Assembly (NCBI GenBank): GCA_019455045.1
Contig: JACFND010000015.1
Coordinates: 5,437 to 52,019 of the forward strand
Reading direction: 5' to 3'
Length of the DNA: 46,583 nt
Source of the DNA: Flavobacteriia bacterium
Lineage (GTDB): Bacteria > Bacteroidota > Bacteroidia > Flavobacteriales > Weeksellaceae
A program made the position numbers and the translations under genes. The notes under the pieces are model-generated. The model was not told where the DNA came from. It saw nothing but the letters and a program-made list of their open reading frames with translations, and did not search any database. Below, one piece after another: positions 17,178 through 25,939 of this stretch. Position 1 is the first letter of the stretch; the number at the start of each line of letters is the position of its first letter.

Positions 17178-18629
17178 ATGAAAAAATTCTATTTACTGCT
17201 GTTGGTTTCAACAATGGCAGTCAGCGCCTACGCGCAAAACTCAGATTGGTTTTATGCGACAACCGATTCGCAGAGTGCACAGACTCTGAAATCAGAATTT
17301 CCGGAACAGATTCAGATTCTGGAAACTAAAAATTCTGTTTCAGCAGTTTATATGACCAAAGAAGTTTCTGTGAAACTGAAAGAAAACGGAAACCTGCACG
17401 GACCCGGTTATATTTTCAGAAAAGACAAAAATTCCGCCATCGGTGCCATCAATAAAGTCAATGAATCAAATATGAAGATTCTTGATTTTACGATCGATCA
17501 GGATGCTTATGTCAACCAGGTCATCGGTCAGCCCGATGCGACCAATATCGGAAATACAATTGTAACGCTTCAAAATTACGGAACAAGATTTAACACCAAG
17601 CCAACCGGTGTTCAGGCGTCTTACGACATCAAAAGCTGGTGGCAGGGAATGGCTGACGATGCTGGCCGAGGCGACATTACGGTAGAAGCTTTCAACCATG
17701 GTTTTACAGATCAGATTTCGGTGATACTGACCATACCAGGCAGCGAATTTCCGGATGAATATGTAATAATCGGCGGACATTTGGACAGCGGTGATTACTG
17801 GATTCAGAATTATGCACCCGGTGCGGACGACAACGGATCGGGCATTGCAACGCTGACTGAAATCCTGAGAGTACTGCTTGCAAATGATTTTCATCCGAAA
17901 CGTACCGTTCAGATTATGGGTTATGCAGCCGAAGAAATCGGTTTGTACGGTTCTGCCGATATTGCCGAAAGCTATGCAAATGCCAACAAAGACGTGAAAT
18001 CTGTGGTTCAGTTCGATATGACCAATTACAACGGTTCTGCATTTGATATTGCGATTATTGCCGACGGTGCCTACACTTCGGGCGTGCTCAATCTGTATCT
18101 GATCGATCTGCTTGAACATTATAATTCAAGCGGCGAGCATCAGATTACTTATGATTTCTCTTATTGCGGTTACGCCTGTTCAGATCATGTGAGCTGGACC
18201 GAAAACGGATATATGGCTTCATTCCCGTTTGAAGCGGCGATGGGTGAAGACAATCCGAATATCCACACCACAAACGATACTTATGAAGCGATGGGAAGCA
18301 CCGCGGTTCATTCTGTGAAATTTGCAAAACTCGGTCTTGAATATCTGATCGAAACCGCAAAAGTTGCCAATATGGGCACAAACGATACCGATGCGCCAAA
18401 TCTGATGATTGCCGTAAAAGACAGAAATCTGATCTATGATTTGGGTAATCTGACTCCTTATACAAATTCGGTGGTTGTGTTTGATGCAGCCGGCAAAAAA
18501 CTGATTCAGAAAGACAAACTGGATGTGAAAGGAAGCGTTTCGCTTCAGGGTCTGCCAAACGGATTTTATATCGCAGTATTCAAAGACAAAGACGGAAAAG
18601 CTTATTCAAAGAAATTTCTGATCAAATAA
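17178..18629 (+). CDS. T9SS-secreted M28 aminopeptidase with prodomain
   Basis: A 483-residue protein from ATG 17178 (MKKFYLLLLVSTMAVSAYAQ as signal peptide); an in-frame ATG at 17166 would add four residues. Residues about 20-100 form a prodomain absent from the upstream paralog. The M28 domain has GGHLDSGDY, APGADDNGSG, GYAAEEIGLYGSADIAE, QFDMTNYNG and NPNIHTTNDTY, giving the full zinc-ligand set. The T9SS sorting domain ends in AYSKKFLIK. The two proteins align without gaps over most of the catalytic domain, so this is a tandem duplication. It probably digests N-terminal hydrophobic residues outside the cell. A strong terminator follows. Confidence 0.9.
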   Translation: MKKFYLLLLVSTMAVSAYAQNSDWFYATTDSQSAQTLKSEFPEQIQILETKNSVSAVYMTKEVSVKLKENGNLHGPGYIFRKDKNSAIGAINKVNESNMKILDFTIDQDAYVNQVIGQPDATNIGNTIVTLQNYGTRFNTKPTGVQASYDIKSWWQGMADDAGRGDITVEAFNHGFTDQISVILTIPGSEFPDEYVIIGGHLDSGDYWIQNYAPGADDNGSGIATLTEILRVLLANDFHPKRTVQIMGYAAEEIGLYGSADIAESYANANKDVKSVVQFDMTNYNGSAFDIAIIADGAYTSGVLNLYLIDLLEHYNSSGEHQITYDFSYCGYACSDHVSWTENGYMASFPFEAAMGEDNPNIHTTNDTYEAMGSTAVHSVKFAKLGLEYLIETAKVANMGTNDTDAPNLMIAVKDRNLIYDLGNLTPYTNSVVVFDAAGKKLIQKDKLDVKGSVSLQGLPNGFYIAVFKDKDGKAYSKKFLIK

Positions 18630-18651
18630 ATTCAGATCATCAAAAAGCAAT

Positions 18652-18685
18652 AAAAAAAAGACCTTCAGAAGAGAGGTCTTTTTTT
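18652..18685 (+). terminator. Intrinsic terminator after M28 pair
   Basis: AGACCT (18659-18664) pairs with AGGTCT (18674-18679) around a 9-nt loop, with A8 before and T6 after. It can work in both directions, serving the convergent DUF4870-like gene too. Confidence 0.75.
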
Positions 18686-18763
18686 GTGGAATTTAGTAAT
18701 CGGCTCTCAAAGGAACCGTTAAAGTTTGCAGATTTGTTCTTTTAATAAATCTTCAATTCATTT

Positions 18764-19141
18764 TTAAAACATGGTTTTGAACCAATCCTGAAACATGCTG
18801 CCAAAAATCGGAACCGGTTTCTTTTCGTTGTTGATCGCTCCCAAAAGTCCGATCAGCCAGAGAACCAACAAACCGAGATATAAAATATTGGCAACTAATC
18901 CGATAAACGGAAGCACAAATATTAAAATCAAAACAACAATGTAAATTGCCAGAGACAACAAAATCAATCCCGCATTCTGTCTGAGATGGAAACTTGTATA
19001 TTCTGTTTTTTCTTTTCGGGTGGCAAGTACGATGATCCATCCGATCAAGGTCAGATAACTTACGATCCCCATTGTTTTTTCATCCATTCCGGATTGCGAA
19101 CCGCCTCCTGCGGGTCTCTGATTTGTAGCGTTTTCATCCAT
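18764..19141 (-). CDS. DUF4870-like small membrane protein
   Basis: A 125-residue protein. A polar, Gly-rich head (MDENATNQRPAGGGSQSGMD) precedes KTMGIVSYLTLIGWIIVLAT, a basic segment RKEKTEYTSFHLRQNAGL, and two further hydrophobic helices. The S/T-x-FH-x-RQ-x-GL element between the first and second helix is the hallmark of the DUF4870/Tic20-like family in Bacteroidota. Role unknown. The frame can be extended to 19192, but a TATTTTTG -7 box (complement 19163-19170) lies between the two possible starts and favours 19141. Confidence 0.7.
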   Translation of the reverse strand: MDENATNQRPAGGGSQSGMDEKTMGIVSYLTLIGWIIVLATRKEKTEYTSFHLRQNAGLILLSLAIYIVVLILIFVLPFIGLVANILYLGLLVLWLIGLLGAINNEKKPVPIFGSMFQDWFKTMF

Positions 19142-19162
19142 AATTATAGAATTTAGTATAAA

Positions 19163-19170
19163 CAAAAATA
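19163..19170 (-). promoter_or_regulatory. Promoter -7 box for DUF4870-like gene
   Basis: Reads TATTTTTG on the minus strand, an exact TAnnTTTG match, 21 nt upstream of ATG 19141. Confidence 0.45.
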
Positions 19171-19233
19171 GCTTATTTTTTTGATTATCCAATAATTATA
19201 AATTTCGGATTCATCAATATTATTCTTAATTGT

Positions 19234-19241
19234 ATATTTGC
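19234..19241 (+). promoter_or_regulatory. Promoter -7 box for the cobalamin riboswitch transcript
   Basis: TATATTTG, an exact TAnnTTTG match, lies just upstream of the first paired element of the riboswitch, so transcription should begin near 19246-19249. Confidence 0.6.
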
Positions 19242-19245
19242 AACG

Positions 19246-19418
19246 AATCGGTGTCCCGTCGGTGACGACGGGATGAAAAGGGAATTTCGGTGAGAATCCG
19301 AAGCTGTCCCCGCAACTGTAAGTTCAAAAAGATGCTTTTACTGCATGCCACTGTACACCAAAGGTGTATGGGAAGGCGAAAAGCTGAACAAGCCAGGAAA
19401 CCTGCCGGTTTATAAACC
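19246..19418 (+). ncRNA. Cobalamin (adenosylcobalamin-type) riboswitch
   Basis: Conserved aptamer pieces are in the right order: CGGTG...GGGAA with TCGGTGAGAATCCGA (P3-P4 region), GCTGTCCCCGCAACTGTAAG (central core), and the B12-box region CACCAAAGGTGTATGGGAAGG followed by GCCAGGAAACCTGCCGG. A palindrome GGTTTATAAACC at 19407-19418 and a short hairpin CTTTCGGCGGAAAG just before ATG 19457 may form the expression platform. No T-run terminator is visible, so control of translation start is more likely than termination. It sits directly upstream of a TonB receptor and a BtuG-like lipoprotein, so high cobalamin should switch off B12 uptake. Confidence 0.92.
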
Positions 19419-19456
19419 CTTAATTGAATGCTTTCGGCGGAAAGGCAGCGGACACT

Positions 19457-21271
19457 ATGAAAAAGTTTGTTTTAATTTCGGTTTTAATTTTCGGTTCCGG
19501 CATCTCAAATGCACAGCAGGATACCATCGGTCTTGACGGTGCTTTTTTGTCTGATTCGTATTTGAATTTTGCAGAAACCAAAGAAAAAACAGTGCTTTCG
19601 GATTCAATTCTTCAAAGAAACGGAAGTTCGCTGACCACACTGCTGAATTTTAATTCACTGATTTATCTGAAGGAAAATGGTCCGGGAATGGTTTCCTCGC
19701 CTTCGTTCAGAGGTACGACCGCTTCTCAGACAGCAGTGATCTGGAACGGAATCAATATCAATTCAAGAACGCTCGGACAGACCGATTTTAATACGGTCAA
19801 TCCGCTGGCCTACGACAATCTGGTCATCAGAGCGGGCGGCGGAAGTATCGCTTACGGAAGCGGTGCAATCGGCGGAAGTGTGCATCTGAACAATGAACTG
19901 AATTACAATAAAGGTCTTGAAAACCGTCTTTTTGCGGCTTACGGAAGTTTTGATACTTATTCAACAGATTTCAAATCGAGCTGGTCAGACGACAAAATCA
20001 GCTTGAATTTAAATATCGGAAGAGCCGGATCAGACAATGATTTCAAATATCCGAATTCAGACCGGAAAAATCTGAACGGAAAATATTACAACAACAGTCT
20101 GAGCCTTGGCGCAGCTTATAAAATCAATCCGAAAAACGAACTGAGATTTCTCGGAAATCTTTTTGACGGCGATCGTCAGTTTTCACTGATTTCAGCCAAT
20201 GCATTGCCAACAAAATATCACGATTACAATACACGCAGCATGATCGAATGGATCGGCGGATTTGGCCGCTTTTCATCAGAACTCAAACTCGTTCGCCTGG
20301 GTGAGGAATTCAAATATTATCCGAACATTCATTCAAAAATTTATGAATTTGGAAACTCGGAAAGCTGGATTGCAAAATACAATCTGAATTACAAAATCAA
20401 AAATATTTATGCCGGTCTGGTGGCCGACTATGATTACAGCCGTGTGAAGGGTTCGAGCATAAAATTTGCAAAAAGAAATACGGCATCGGCAGGATTGTTT
20501 TTCAAACACAGACCGATTAAAGAACTGTTGTATGAAGCAAGTGTCCGTCAGGAATTTTCTGACAGTTATACTGCGCCGTTCTTGTATTCATTGGGGATCA
20601 GTTGGGATGCATTTGATTTTTACAAAATCAGTTTCAATACCTCAAAAGATTTCAGAATGCCGACTTTTAACGATTTGTTTTGGCCGGGCAGCGGAAATCC
20701 GGATTTGAAACCGGAAACTTCTTATCAGTATGAAATCGGAAATCAATTCAAATTCAATCATTTCAACATCAATTTGAACGCTTACAGCAATGAGGTTACA
20801 AATCTGATCCAGTGGATTCCTGCCGGAAGTATTTCGGTACCTGAAAATGTGGGCAAAGTCAGCATCAAAGGAATTGAAGCTGTTTTGGATTATCACCTTG
20901 AATTCAACAGCCACAATTTCAATCTGAACGCGTCTTATGCTTATACAAAATCAGAAAATAAAAATCTTGGGAAACAGCTGATTTATGTGCCTTTTCACAG
21001 GGCAACCGTTTCGGCAGGATATTCGTACAAACGTTTTTCGGCTTATTATCAGCTGATACTGAACGGAAAAGTTTATACCGATTCTCAAAACACAAAAGAA
21101 ATCAAAGGATACAATATTTCCAATCTCGGTGCAGAATGGAATTTTGGTCAAAAAAGAAATCTGATGCTGGGTGTACAGCTCAGAAATATTTGGGACGAAG
21201 CCTATCAGAATGTGATGAATCGGTGGATGCCCGGAAGAAATTATAATGTCTATATCAATTTAAAATTTTAA
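19457..21271 (+). CDS. btuB: BtuB-like TonB-dependent cobalamin receptor
   Basis: A 604-residue outer-membrane protein with a signal peptide (MKKFVLISVLIFGSGISNAQ), a plug domain (about residues 40-150: NGSSLTTLLNF, GPGMVSSPSFRGTTASQTAV, AYGSGAIGGSVHLNN) and a 22-strand barrel ending in aromatic YNVYINLKF. Plug and barrel fit TonB-dependent receptors. Assignment to vitamin B12 rests on the cobalamin riboswitch in its leader and on the BtuG-like lipoprotein 3 nt downstream. There is no N-terminal carboxypeptidase-like domain as in SusC-type receptors. The start at 19457 is preferred over the TTG at 19424 because it begins the signal peptide. Confidence 0.87.
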   Translation: MKKFVLISVLIFGSGISNAQQDTIGLDGAFLSDSYLNFAETKEKTVLSDSILQRNGSSLTTLLNFNSLIYLKENGPGMVSSPSFRGTTASQTAVIWNGININSRTLGQTDFNTVNPLAYDNLVIRAGGGSIAYGSGAIGGSVHLNNELNYNKGLENRLFAAYGSFDTYSTDFKSSWSDDKISLNLNIGRAGSDNDFKYPNSDRKNLNGKYYNNSLSLGAAYKINPKNELRFLGNLFDGDRQFSLISANALPTKYHDYNTRSMIEWIGGFGRFSSELKLVRLGEEFKYYPNIHSKIYEFGNSESWIAKYNLNYKIKNIYAGLVADYDYSRVKGSSIKFAKRNTASAGLFFKHRPIKELLYEASVRQEFSDSYTAPFLYSLGISWDAFDFYKISFNTSKDFRMPTFNDLFWPGSGNPDLKPETSYQYEIGNQFKFNHFNINLNAYSNEVTNLIQWIPAGSISVPENVGKVSIKGIEAVLDYHLEFNSHNFNLNASYAYTKSENKNLGKQLIYVPFHRATVSAGYSYKRFSAYYQLILNGKVYTDSQNTKEIKGYNISNLGAEWNFGQKRNLMLGVQLRNIWDEAYQNVMNRWMPGRNYNVYINLKF

Positions 21272-21274
21272 AAA

Positions 21275-22351
21275 ATGAAAAAATTCAGAAAATTTTTAAG
21301 CTTTGGACTGGCACTGTCAGCCCTGTTTTTGGCTTCATGCAGCAGCGATGATGATGATACGCAGCCAACCCCCGACGAAGCTGCGTTTCAGCACGGTATT
21401 TTTATTTTGAACGAAGGAAATTTCGGTGCCGGAAATGCATCGGTTGACTTTTTGTCAAACGAAGGTGTTGTGACCCACGATATCTTCTCTCTGATCAACA
21501 ACGAACCGCTGGGTGATGTGGCACAGAGCATCTATATGGACGGTGATTATGCATTTATCGTGTTAAACGGTTCTGCAAAAGTTGAAGTGGTTAACCGTTA
21601 TTCATTTGAAAAACTGGGAACTGTCAGCACAGGATTGGTCAATCCGAGATATATGACCATCCTCAACGGCAAAGGTTATGTGACCAATTGGGGCGATCCG
21701 ACCGATCCGTCAGATGATTTTGTGGCGGTTATCAATCTTTCAAATTTCACTGTCAGCTCAACCATTCCGGTGGCTGAAGGACCCGAACAGATCGTTTCTG
21801 TCAATAATCTGCTTTATGTAGCACACATGGGCGGATGGAATTTTGGAAATACAATTTCTGTCATCAATCCGGGAACCAATTCTGTTTCATCAAGCATACA
21901 AACCGGTGACGTACCCGAGTCTCTGATTGCTTCAAATGATTTTCTGTATGTGCTCTGCAGCGGAAAACCGGCATGGTCAGGTGACGAAACCGTCGGCAGT
22001 ATGATTTTGTTTGATACAAATACCAATCTGCAGATTTCCACTGTACAATTTCCGCTTGGAGTTCATCCTACCAAACTGGTGACCGACGGAAATATGCTTT
22101 ATTATACCGAAGCAGACATTGTAAAAGCGGTTGATATGCTCGATATTAGCAACAGCACCACACTGTTCTCAACTTCTTCTCAGGGCGTGTTTGGTGCCTA
22201 CGGAATGGCTGTCAGCAACGGAAAAGTTTATATCGGCGATGCCGGAGATTACACTTCAGACGGTAAAGTTTTGATTTATACCACAACAGGAAATCTGATC
22301 GGAACCCATACTGCCGGACTGCTGCCAAATAATTTTGGTTTTAATGATTAA
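21275..22351 (+). CDS. BtuG-like surface lipoprotein, seven-bladed beta-propeller (YncE/DUF5074-like)
   Basis: A 358-residue lipoprotein. Signal peptidase II site is LFLASC with Cys22, followed by SSDDDD, which resembles the Bacteroidota surface-export signal. The mature part starts with GIFILNEGNFGAGNASVDF and shows repeating YVLNGKxYV/VVNRYSF-type blades of a YncE-like propeller. In gut Bacteroides, BtuG is a surface propeller lipoprotein encoded with BtuB that binds B12 very tightly and hands it to the receptor. Gene order, spacing (3 nt) and the riboswitch upstream support the same role. B12 binding itself cannot be proven from sequence. Confidence 0.78.
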   Translation: MKKFRKFLSFGLALSALFLASCSSDDDDTQPTPDEAAFQHGIFILNEGNFGAGNASVDFLSNEGVVTHDIFSLINNEPLGDVAQSIYMDGDYAFIVLNGSAKVEVVNRYSFEKLGTVSTGLVNPRYMTILNGKGYVTNWGDPTDPSDDFVAVINLSNFTVSSTIPVAEGPEQIVSVNNLLYVAHMGGWNFGNTISVINPGTNSVSSSIQTGDVPESLIASNDFLYVLCSGKPAWSGDETVGSMILFDTNTNLQISTVQFPLGVHPTKLVTDGNMLYYTEADIVKAVDMLDISNSTTLFSTSSQGVFGAYGMAVSNGKVYIGDAGDYTSDGKVLIYTTTGNLIGTHTAGLLPNNFGFND

Positions 22352-22378
22352 ATTTTTAGTTGTCCTCAAAGACCATTG

Positions 22379-22406
22379 CCCCGGAAAATTTTTTCGGGGT
22401 TTTTTA
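22379..22406 (+). terminator. Intrinsic terminator of the B12 uptake unit
   Basis: CCCCG (22379-22383) pairs with CGGGG (22395-22399), followed by T6-7. It closes the riboswitch-btuB-btuG transcript. Confidence 0.75.
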
Positions 22407-22444
22407 TTTTTAGGCGTATATTGTATTCCTTAATTTGACTGATT

Positions 22445-23242
22445 ATGAAAAAACTTATTTTGATTCTGACCGTCGTTTCTTTTGCATTTATCGGCTGCAA
22501 CAGAATTTCCGAAGCCGGGCCTTCAGGTGAACAGTCGATAGAGACCGCGCCCGGACTGCTGGGCGAAAAAGTTTTGATCCGGCTGAAACCCAAGGTGGGT
22601 GACACTCAAAACCTGATGGTGACGCTCAATATGAAATCTGAAGATGATGATGAAATGAATGTCAATATGATTTCAAAAATCGATATGGCGGTTGTCAATC
22701 GTGAAGATTCGGTTTTTACCTACGAAATGAAATACAAATCGATCAAAATGAATATCCGGGCGGGTGTGATGGAAATGGAATTTGATTCGGATTCAAAAGA
22801 ACAAAACCCGATGGGTTCCATACTGAGCGGACAGATGAAAGGGCTGCTCGAAAATCCGGTTTTGATGAAAATGGATCAGATGGGCAGAGTGCTCGAATTC
22901 AAACTTCCCGGAAATTTCACCAGCGACCAGACCGGAGATCTCGGTTCTGTAACCCTTCCGCTGCCCGAACATGCTGTGGGTGTCGGCGACAGCTGGACAG
23001 CAGACAGACCGCTTGAAGGACTGGGAAATATGGAAATGAATATGACTCTTGAAAAAATAACGGTTGATTTCGTACAGATCAAAACAACCGGTTTTCTCAA
23101 CAAAGACGATGAAGACAGCGCATTTGAAGGTACCTACAAACTCGATCGGAAAACCGGATTTACAAAAGACGGTCTGATGAAAATGAAACTCAGCAAAGAA
23201 GGCAAAAAAATGGATATGACGATCGAATTCAAATCGATTTAA
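22445..23242 (+). CDS. DUF6263-like lipoprotein
   Basis: A 265-residue lipoprotein: signal FAFIGC with Cys18. The body is beta-rich (KVGDTQNLMVTLNM, VNREDSVFTYEMKY, MDQMGRVLEFKLP, VGVGDSWTADRPLEG, YKLDRKTGFTKDG), the pattern of the Bacteroidota DUF6263 family with duplicated lipid/ligand-binding-like halves. Unusually rich in Met, Asp and Glu. No function is known. It lies after a terminator, so it is probably separate from the B12 unit, and ends 49 nt before ribF. Confidence 0.6.
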   Translation: MKKLILILTVVSFAFIGCNRISEAGPSGEQSIETAPGLLGEKVLIRLKPKVGDTQNLMVTLNMKSEDDDEMNVNMISKIDMAVVNREDSVFTYEMKYKSIKMNIRAGVMEMEFDSDSKEQNPMGSILSGQMKGLLENPVLMKMDQMGRVLEFKLPGNFTSDQTGDLGSVTLPLPEHAVGVGDSWTADRPLEGLGNMEMNMTLEKITVDFVQIKTTGFLNKDDEDSAFEGTYKLDRKTGFTKDGLMKMKLSKEGKKMDMTIEFKSI

Positions 23243-23277
23243 AACGGTTTTATCCAAACCAATATTCAGAAACAGCT

Positions 23278-23285
23278 TAACTTTG
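23278..23285 (+). promoter_or_regulatory. Promoter -7 box overlapping the ribF start region
   Basis: TAACTTTG, an exact TAnnTTTG match, ends 6 nt before ATG 23292, suggesting a leaderless or nearly leaderless ribF mRNA. Confidence 0.55.
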
Positions 23286-23291
23286 CAGCCG

Positions 23292-24218
23292 ATGAAAGTT
23301 TTTCAAAATATTTCTGAAGCAAAACACATAAAAAATCCGGTACTTACACTCGGTGTCTATGACGGCATTCATCTCGGTCATCAGGCCATCATCAGCCAGC
23401 TCAACCGGATTGCTGAAGAAATCGGAGGCGAAAGCGTACTGCTCACTTTTGAGCCTCATCCCAGGATTACACTCAACAAAGGCGCCGACAGTCTGCAGCT
23501 GCTGACACTGGAGGACGAAAAAACAGAACTGCTGAAAAATTACGGTCTTCAAAATCTGATCATTCATCCGTTTACAAAAGAATTTTCACAGCTCAGCGCA
23601 GATGATTTTGTAAAGCTTCTGGTCGATGAAATCGGTATCCACAGCATGGTGATCGGTTATGACCATCATTTTGGAAAAGATCGTTCAGGTGACTTTCAGG
23701 AATTGAGCCGGCTGTCAAAAATCTACGGTTTTGACTGTGTAAAAGTCGATGAAATCAAATCCGGAGACAATCATATCAGTTCAACCCAAATCAGAAATTC
23801 GCTTTTGAAAGGCGATCTTGAATTTGCAAAAAAAGGTCTGAACCGAAATTACAGTCTCAAAGGAACTGTGGTGGACGGTGACAAACTCGGCAGGACATTC
23901 GGCTATCCGACCGCAAATCTAAAAGTTGAAAAATACAAACTGATTCCCGGAAACGGTGTTTATGTCGTCAAAGTTTTTATCGGTGATGAAGTTTTCAAAG
24001 GCCTGCTCAGTATAGGTACAAGACCCACTGTAACAAATACAAACGAAAAAAGAGTTGAGGTTTATATACTTGATTTTGACCATGATATCTACGGAAAAGA
24101 AATCAAACTGGAATTCTTTAAAAAACTCAGGGATGATCAGAAATTTGATTCTGTTGAAGAATTGATCAGACAGATGGATGTTGACAAATCAGCAGCCGAA
24201 AAATTTAATTTTGACTGA
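23292..24218 (+). CDS. ribF: Bifunctional riboflavin kinase / FAD synthetase
   Basis: A 308-residue enzyme making FMN and then FAD from riboflavin. The N-terminal FAD synthetase half (1 to about 180) has TLGVYDGIHLGHQAII, LLTFEPHPR, GYDHHFGKDRSGD and ISSTQIRNSLLKGD. The C-terminal riboflavin kinase half has GDKLGRTFGYPTANLK, GVYVVKV, GLLSIGTRPT and VEVYILDFDHDIYG. Length is typical. The frame reads back to a TTG at 23283, but the -7 box overlaps it, so ATG 23292 (MKVFQNIS) is preferred. Confidence 0.93.
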   Translation: MKVFQNISEAKHIKNPVLTLGVYDGIHLGHQAIISQLNRIAEEIGGESVLLTFEPHPRITLNKGADSLQLLTLEDEKTELLKNYGLQNLIIHPFTKEFSQLSADDFVKLLVDEIGIHSMVIGYDHHFGKDRSGDFQELSRLSKIYGFDCVKVDEIKSGDNHISSTQIRNSLLKGDLEFAKKGLNRNYSLKGTVVDGDKLGRTFGYPTANLKVEKYKLIPGNGVYVVKVFIGDEVFKGLLSIGTRPTVTNTNEKRVEVYILDFDHDIYGKEIKLEFFKKLRDDQKFDSVEELIRQMDVDKSAAEKFNFD

Positions 24219-24222
24219 TTTT

Positions 24223-25413
24223 TTAAGCCAGCATAGCTTTTACACCCGGCAGTTCTTTTCCTTCCAGACTTTCTAACATTGCGCCGCCACCGGTTGAAAC
24301 ATAGCTGACTTTATCTGTAAATCCGTATTGTTTTACAAATGCTGCAGAGTCGCCACCGCCAACCAGTGAAAATGCACCGTTTTTGGTTGCTTCTGCTATG
24401 GCTTCACCCAATTTGATGGTTCCTTTTGCAAAATTCGGCATTTCAAATACACCGACCGGACCGTTCCACAATATCGTTTTTGACTGTAAAATCACTTCAG
24501 AAAAAATTTCATCCGTTCTCGGTCCGACATCCAGTCCCATCCAGCCATCCGGAATTTCATCGACCGGCGTGATGTGTGTTTTTGCATCATTGCTGAAAGA
24601 ATCAGCCACCACATTGTCAACCGGAAGATACAGACCCACTCTGTGATTTTTGCATTCTTCCATTACCTTCAAGGCCACATCGAGTTTATCCTCTTCCACC
24701 AGTGAATTTCCAACTTTTCCGCCTTTGGCTTTAATAAAAGTATAAGTCATTCCGCCGCCGATGATCAGATTATCAATCTTTGGAAGTATGTTTTCGATGA
24801 TTGTAATTTTTGATGAAACTTTTGCACCGCCCAAAATTGCAGTCACCGGATGACGGTTTGATTTCAGAATTTTATCGATTGCAATCAGTTCACCTGCCAG
24901 CAGATAACCGAAACATTTTGCGTTTGGAAAATATTTTGCAAGTACCGAAGTTGAAACATGATTTCTGTGCGCCGTCCCAAAAGCATCATTGATATAAAAA
25001 TCGCCCAGTTTCGACATTCTTCTCGCCAATTCTTCATCACCCGCCAATTCTTCTTTGTTGAATCTCAGATTTTCAAGCATCAAAATTTGTCCGGGTTTCA
25101 ACTCAGCTGATTTTTTTAGTGCATCTTCACCAACAATTGCATTGGCAACCGTGACCGGTGCATTCAAAGCTTTGCTGACCGCCGGCGCGATGTGTGTCAG
25201 TGAAAATTTATCTTCAAATCCGTCTTTTGGTCTGCCCAAATGGGTCATCAGAATCACAGCTCCGCCATCGTTCAAAACCTTTTCAATGGTTGGTTTTGAA
25301 GCCAAAATTCTGGTGGAATCGGTTACATTCAGATTCTCGTCCTGCGGAACATTAAAATCAACTCTGATCAGAACTTTCTTATCTTTGAAGTTGAAATCAT
25401 CAATCGTTTTCAT
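24223..25413 (-). CDS. pgk: Phosphoglycerate kinase
   Basis: A 396-residue glycolytic enzyme transferring phosphate from 1,3-bisphosphoglycerate to ADP. Motifs: [93 protein letters not shown] and [10 protein letters not shown] with STGGGAMLE. Full length. A TAATTTTG -7 box (complement 25445-25452) lies 31 nt upstream, at the edge of the oriC candidate. It converges with ribF, with 4 nt between stops. Confidence 0.96.
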   Translation of the reverse strand: MKTIDDFNFKDKKVLIRVDFNVPQDENLNVTDSTRILASKPTIEKVLNDGGAVILMTHLGRPKDGFEDKFSLTHIAPAVSKALNAPVTVANAIVGEDALKKSAELKPGQILMLENLRFNKEELAGDEELARRMSKLGDFYINDAFGTAHRNHVSTSVLAKYFPNAKCFGYLLAGELIAIDKILKSNRHPVTAILGGAKVSSKITIIENILPKIDNLIIGGGMTYTFIKAKGGKVGNSLVEEDKLDVALKVMEECKNHRVGLYLPVDNVVADSFSNDAKTHITPVDEIPDGWMGLDVGPRTDEIFSEVILQSKTILWNGPVGVFEMPNFAKGTIKLGEAIAEATKNGAFSLVGGGDSAAFVKQYGFTDKVSYVSTGGGAMLESLEGKELPGVKAMLA

Positions 25414-25444
25414 AGAAATTTTTTTAAGCGGTTATTGACTGAAA

Positions 25445-25452
25445 CAAAATTA
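25445..25452 (-). promoter_or_regulatory. Promoter -7 box for pgk
   Basis: Reads TAATTTTG on the minus strand, an exact TAnnTTTG match, 31 nt upstream of ATG 25413. Confidence 0.5.
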
Positions 25453-25489
25453 AAAAATAAATCGGCATCAGCGATTTTTGTTTTGCACA

Positions 25490-25865
25490 AACCAATATAT
25501 ATCATCATATATTTTTAAAAATTTAAAAAAAGAAAATGATGATGTATATATAGCGCTGTTGATATGTGGATAACTAAATTTCAGTTTAATTTACCATTGC
25601 ATAATTAACAAAATCGTTTTTGTAATTTTGCTTTTGAATGAGACGATTGTAAGCTTATCAACATTCTTTGTTAATTGTTGAAATTCGATTTTTTTGATAA
25701 ATTGATTTGTCAAAGCTGCGGATAAAGATGTGGATAAGAAACGTGCCAAAATGAAAAGTTTTACTTGACTTGAATTGAAATATTTTTAATCAAAAACTGT
25801 TTTTACAAATCCAAAAATTCAGACACCGAATCTGTAAAAACTAATGGACGGTTTATCAACAAATT
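25490..25865. other. oriC: Candidate chromosomal replication origin (oriC) with DnaA boxes
   Basis: The 526-bp gap between pgk (25413, leftward) and rpiB (25940, rightward) has no gene. Two exact DnaA boxes in the TGTGGATAA orientation lie at 25565-25573 and 25729-25737. Two one-mismatch boxes TTATCAACA lie at 25655-25663 and 25853-25861, with weaker ones at 25557-25565 (TGTTGATAT) and 25717-25725 (TGCGGATAA). An AT-rich stretch at 25494-25552 with an inverted repeat (arms 25495-25508 and 25536-25549, one mismatch) could be the unwinding element. Flanking genes diverge. dnaA is not adjacent, which is common in Bacteroidota. parS-like sites lie 13-15 kb away. Confidence 0.68.
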
Positions 25866-25939
25866 TTTAAAACTCGTCGTGATTGAAAATGAATCAATTG
25901 TAATTTTTGAAAAAATTGGATGTTAATAACTATAAAATT

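Noticed and set aside
17466..18119. Long antisense frame (217 aa) opposite the second M28 gene
   Set aside because: The sense strand holds a clear M28 peptidase with signal peptide, zinc ligands and sorting tail; the antisense frame has no motif.
19424..19456. TTG start for the BtuB-like receptor
   Set aside because: It adds 11 residues ahead of a clear signal peptide and lies inside the riboswitch expression-platform region.
25414..25939. CRISPR array or phage attachment site in the AT-rich gap
   Set aside because: Repeated words are DnaA-box like and irregularly spaced; there is no regular spacer pattern or integrase.
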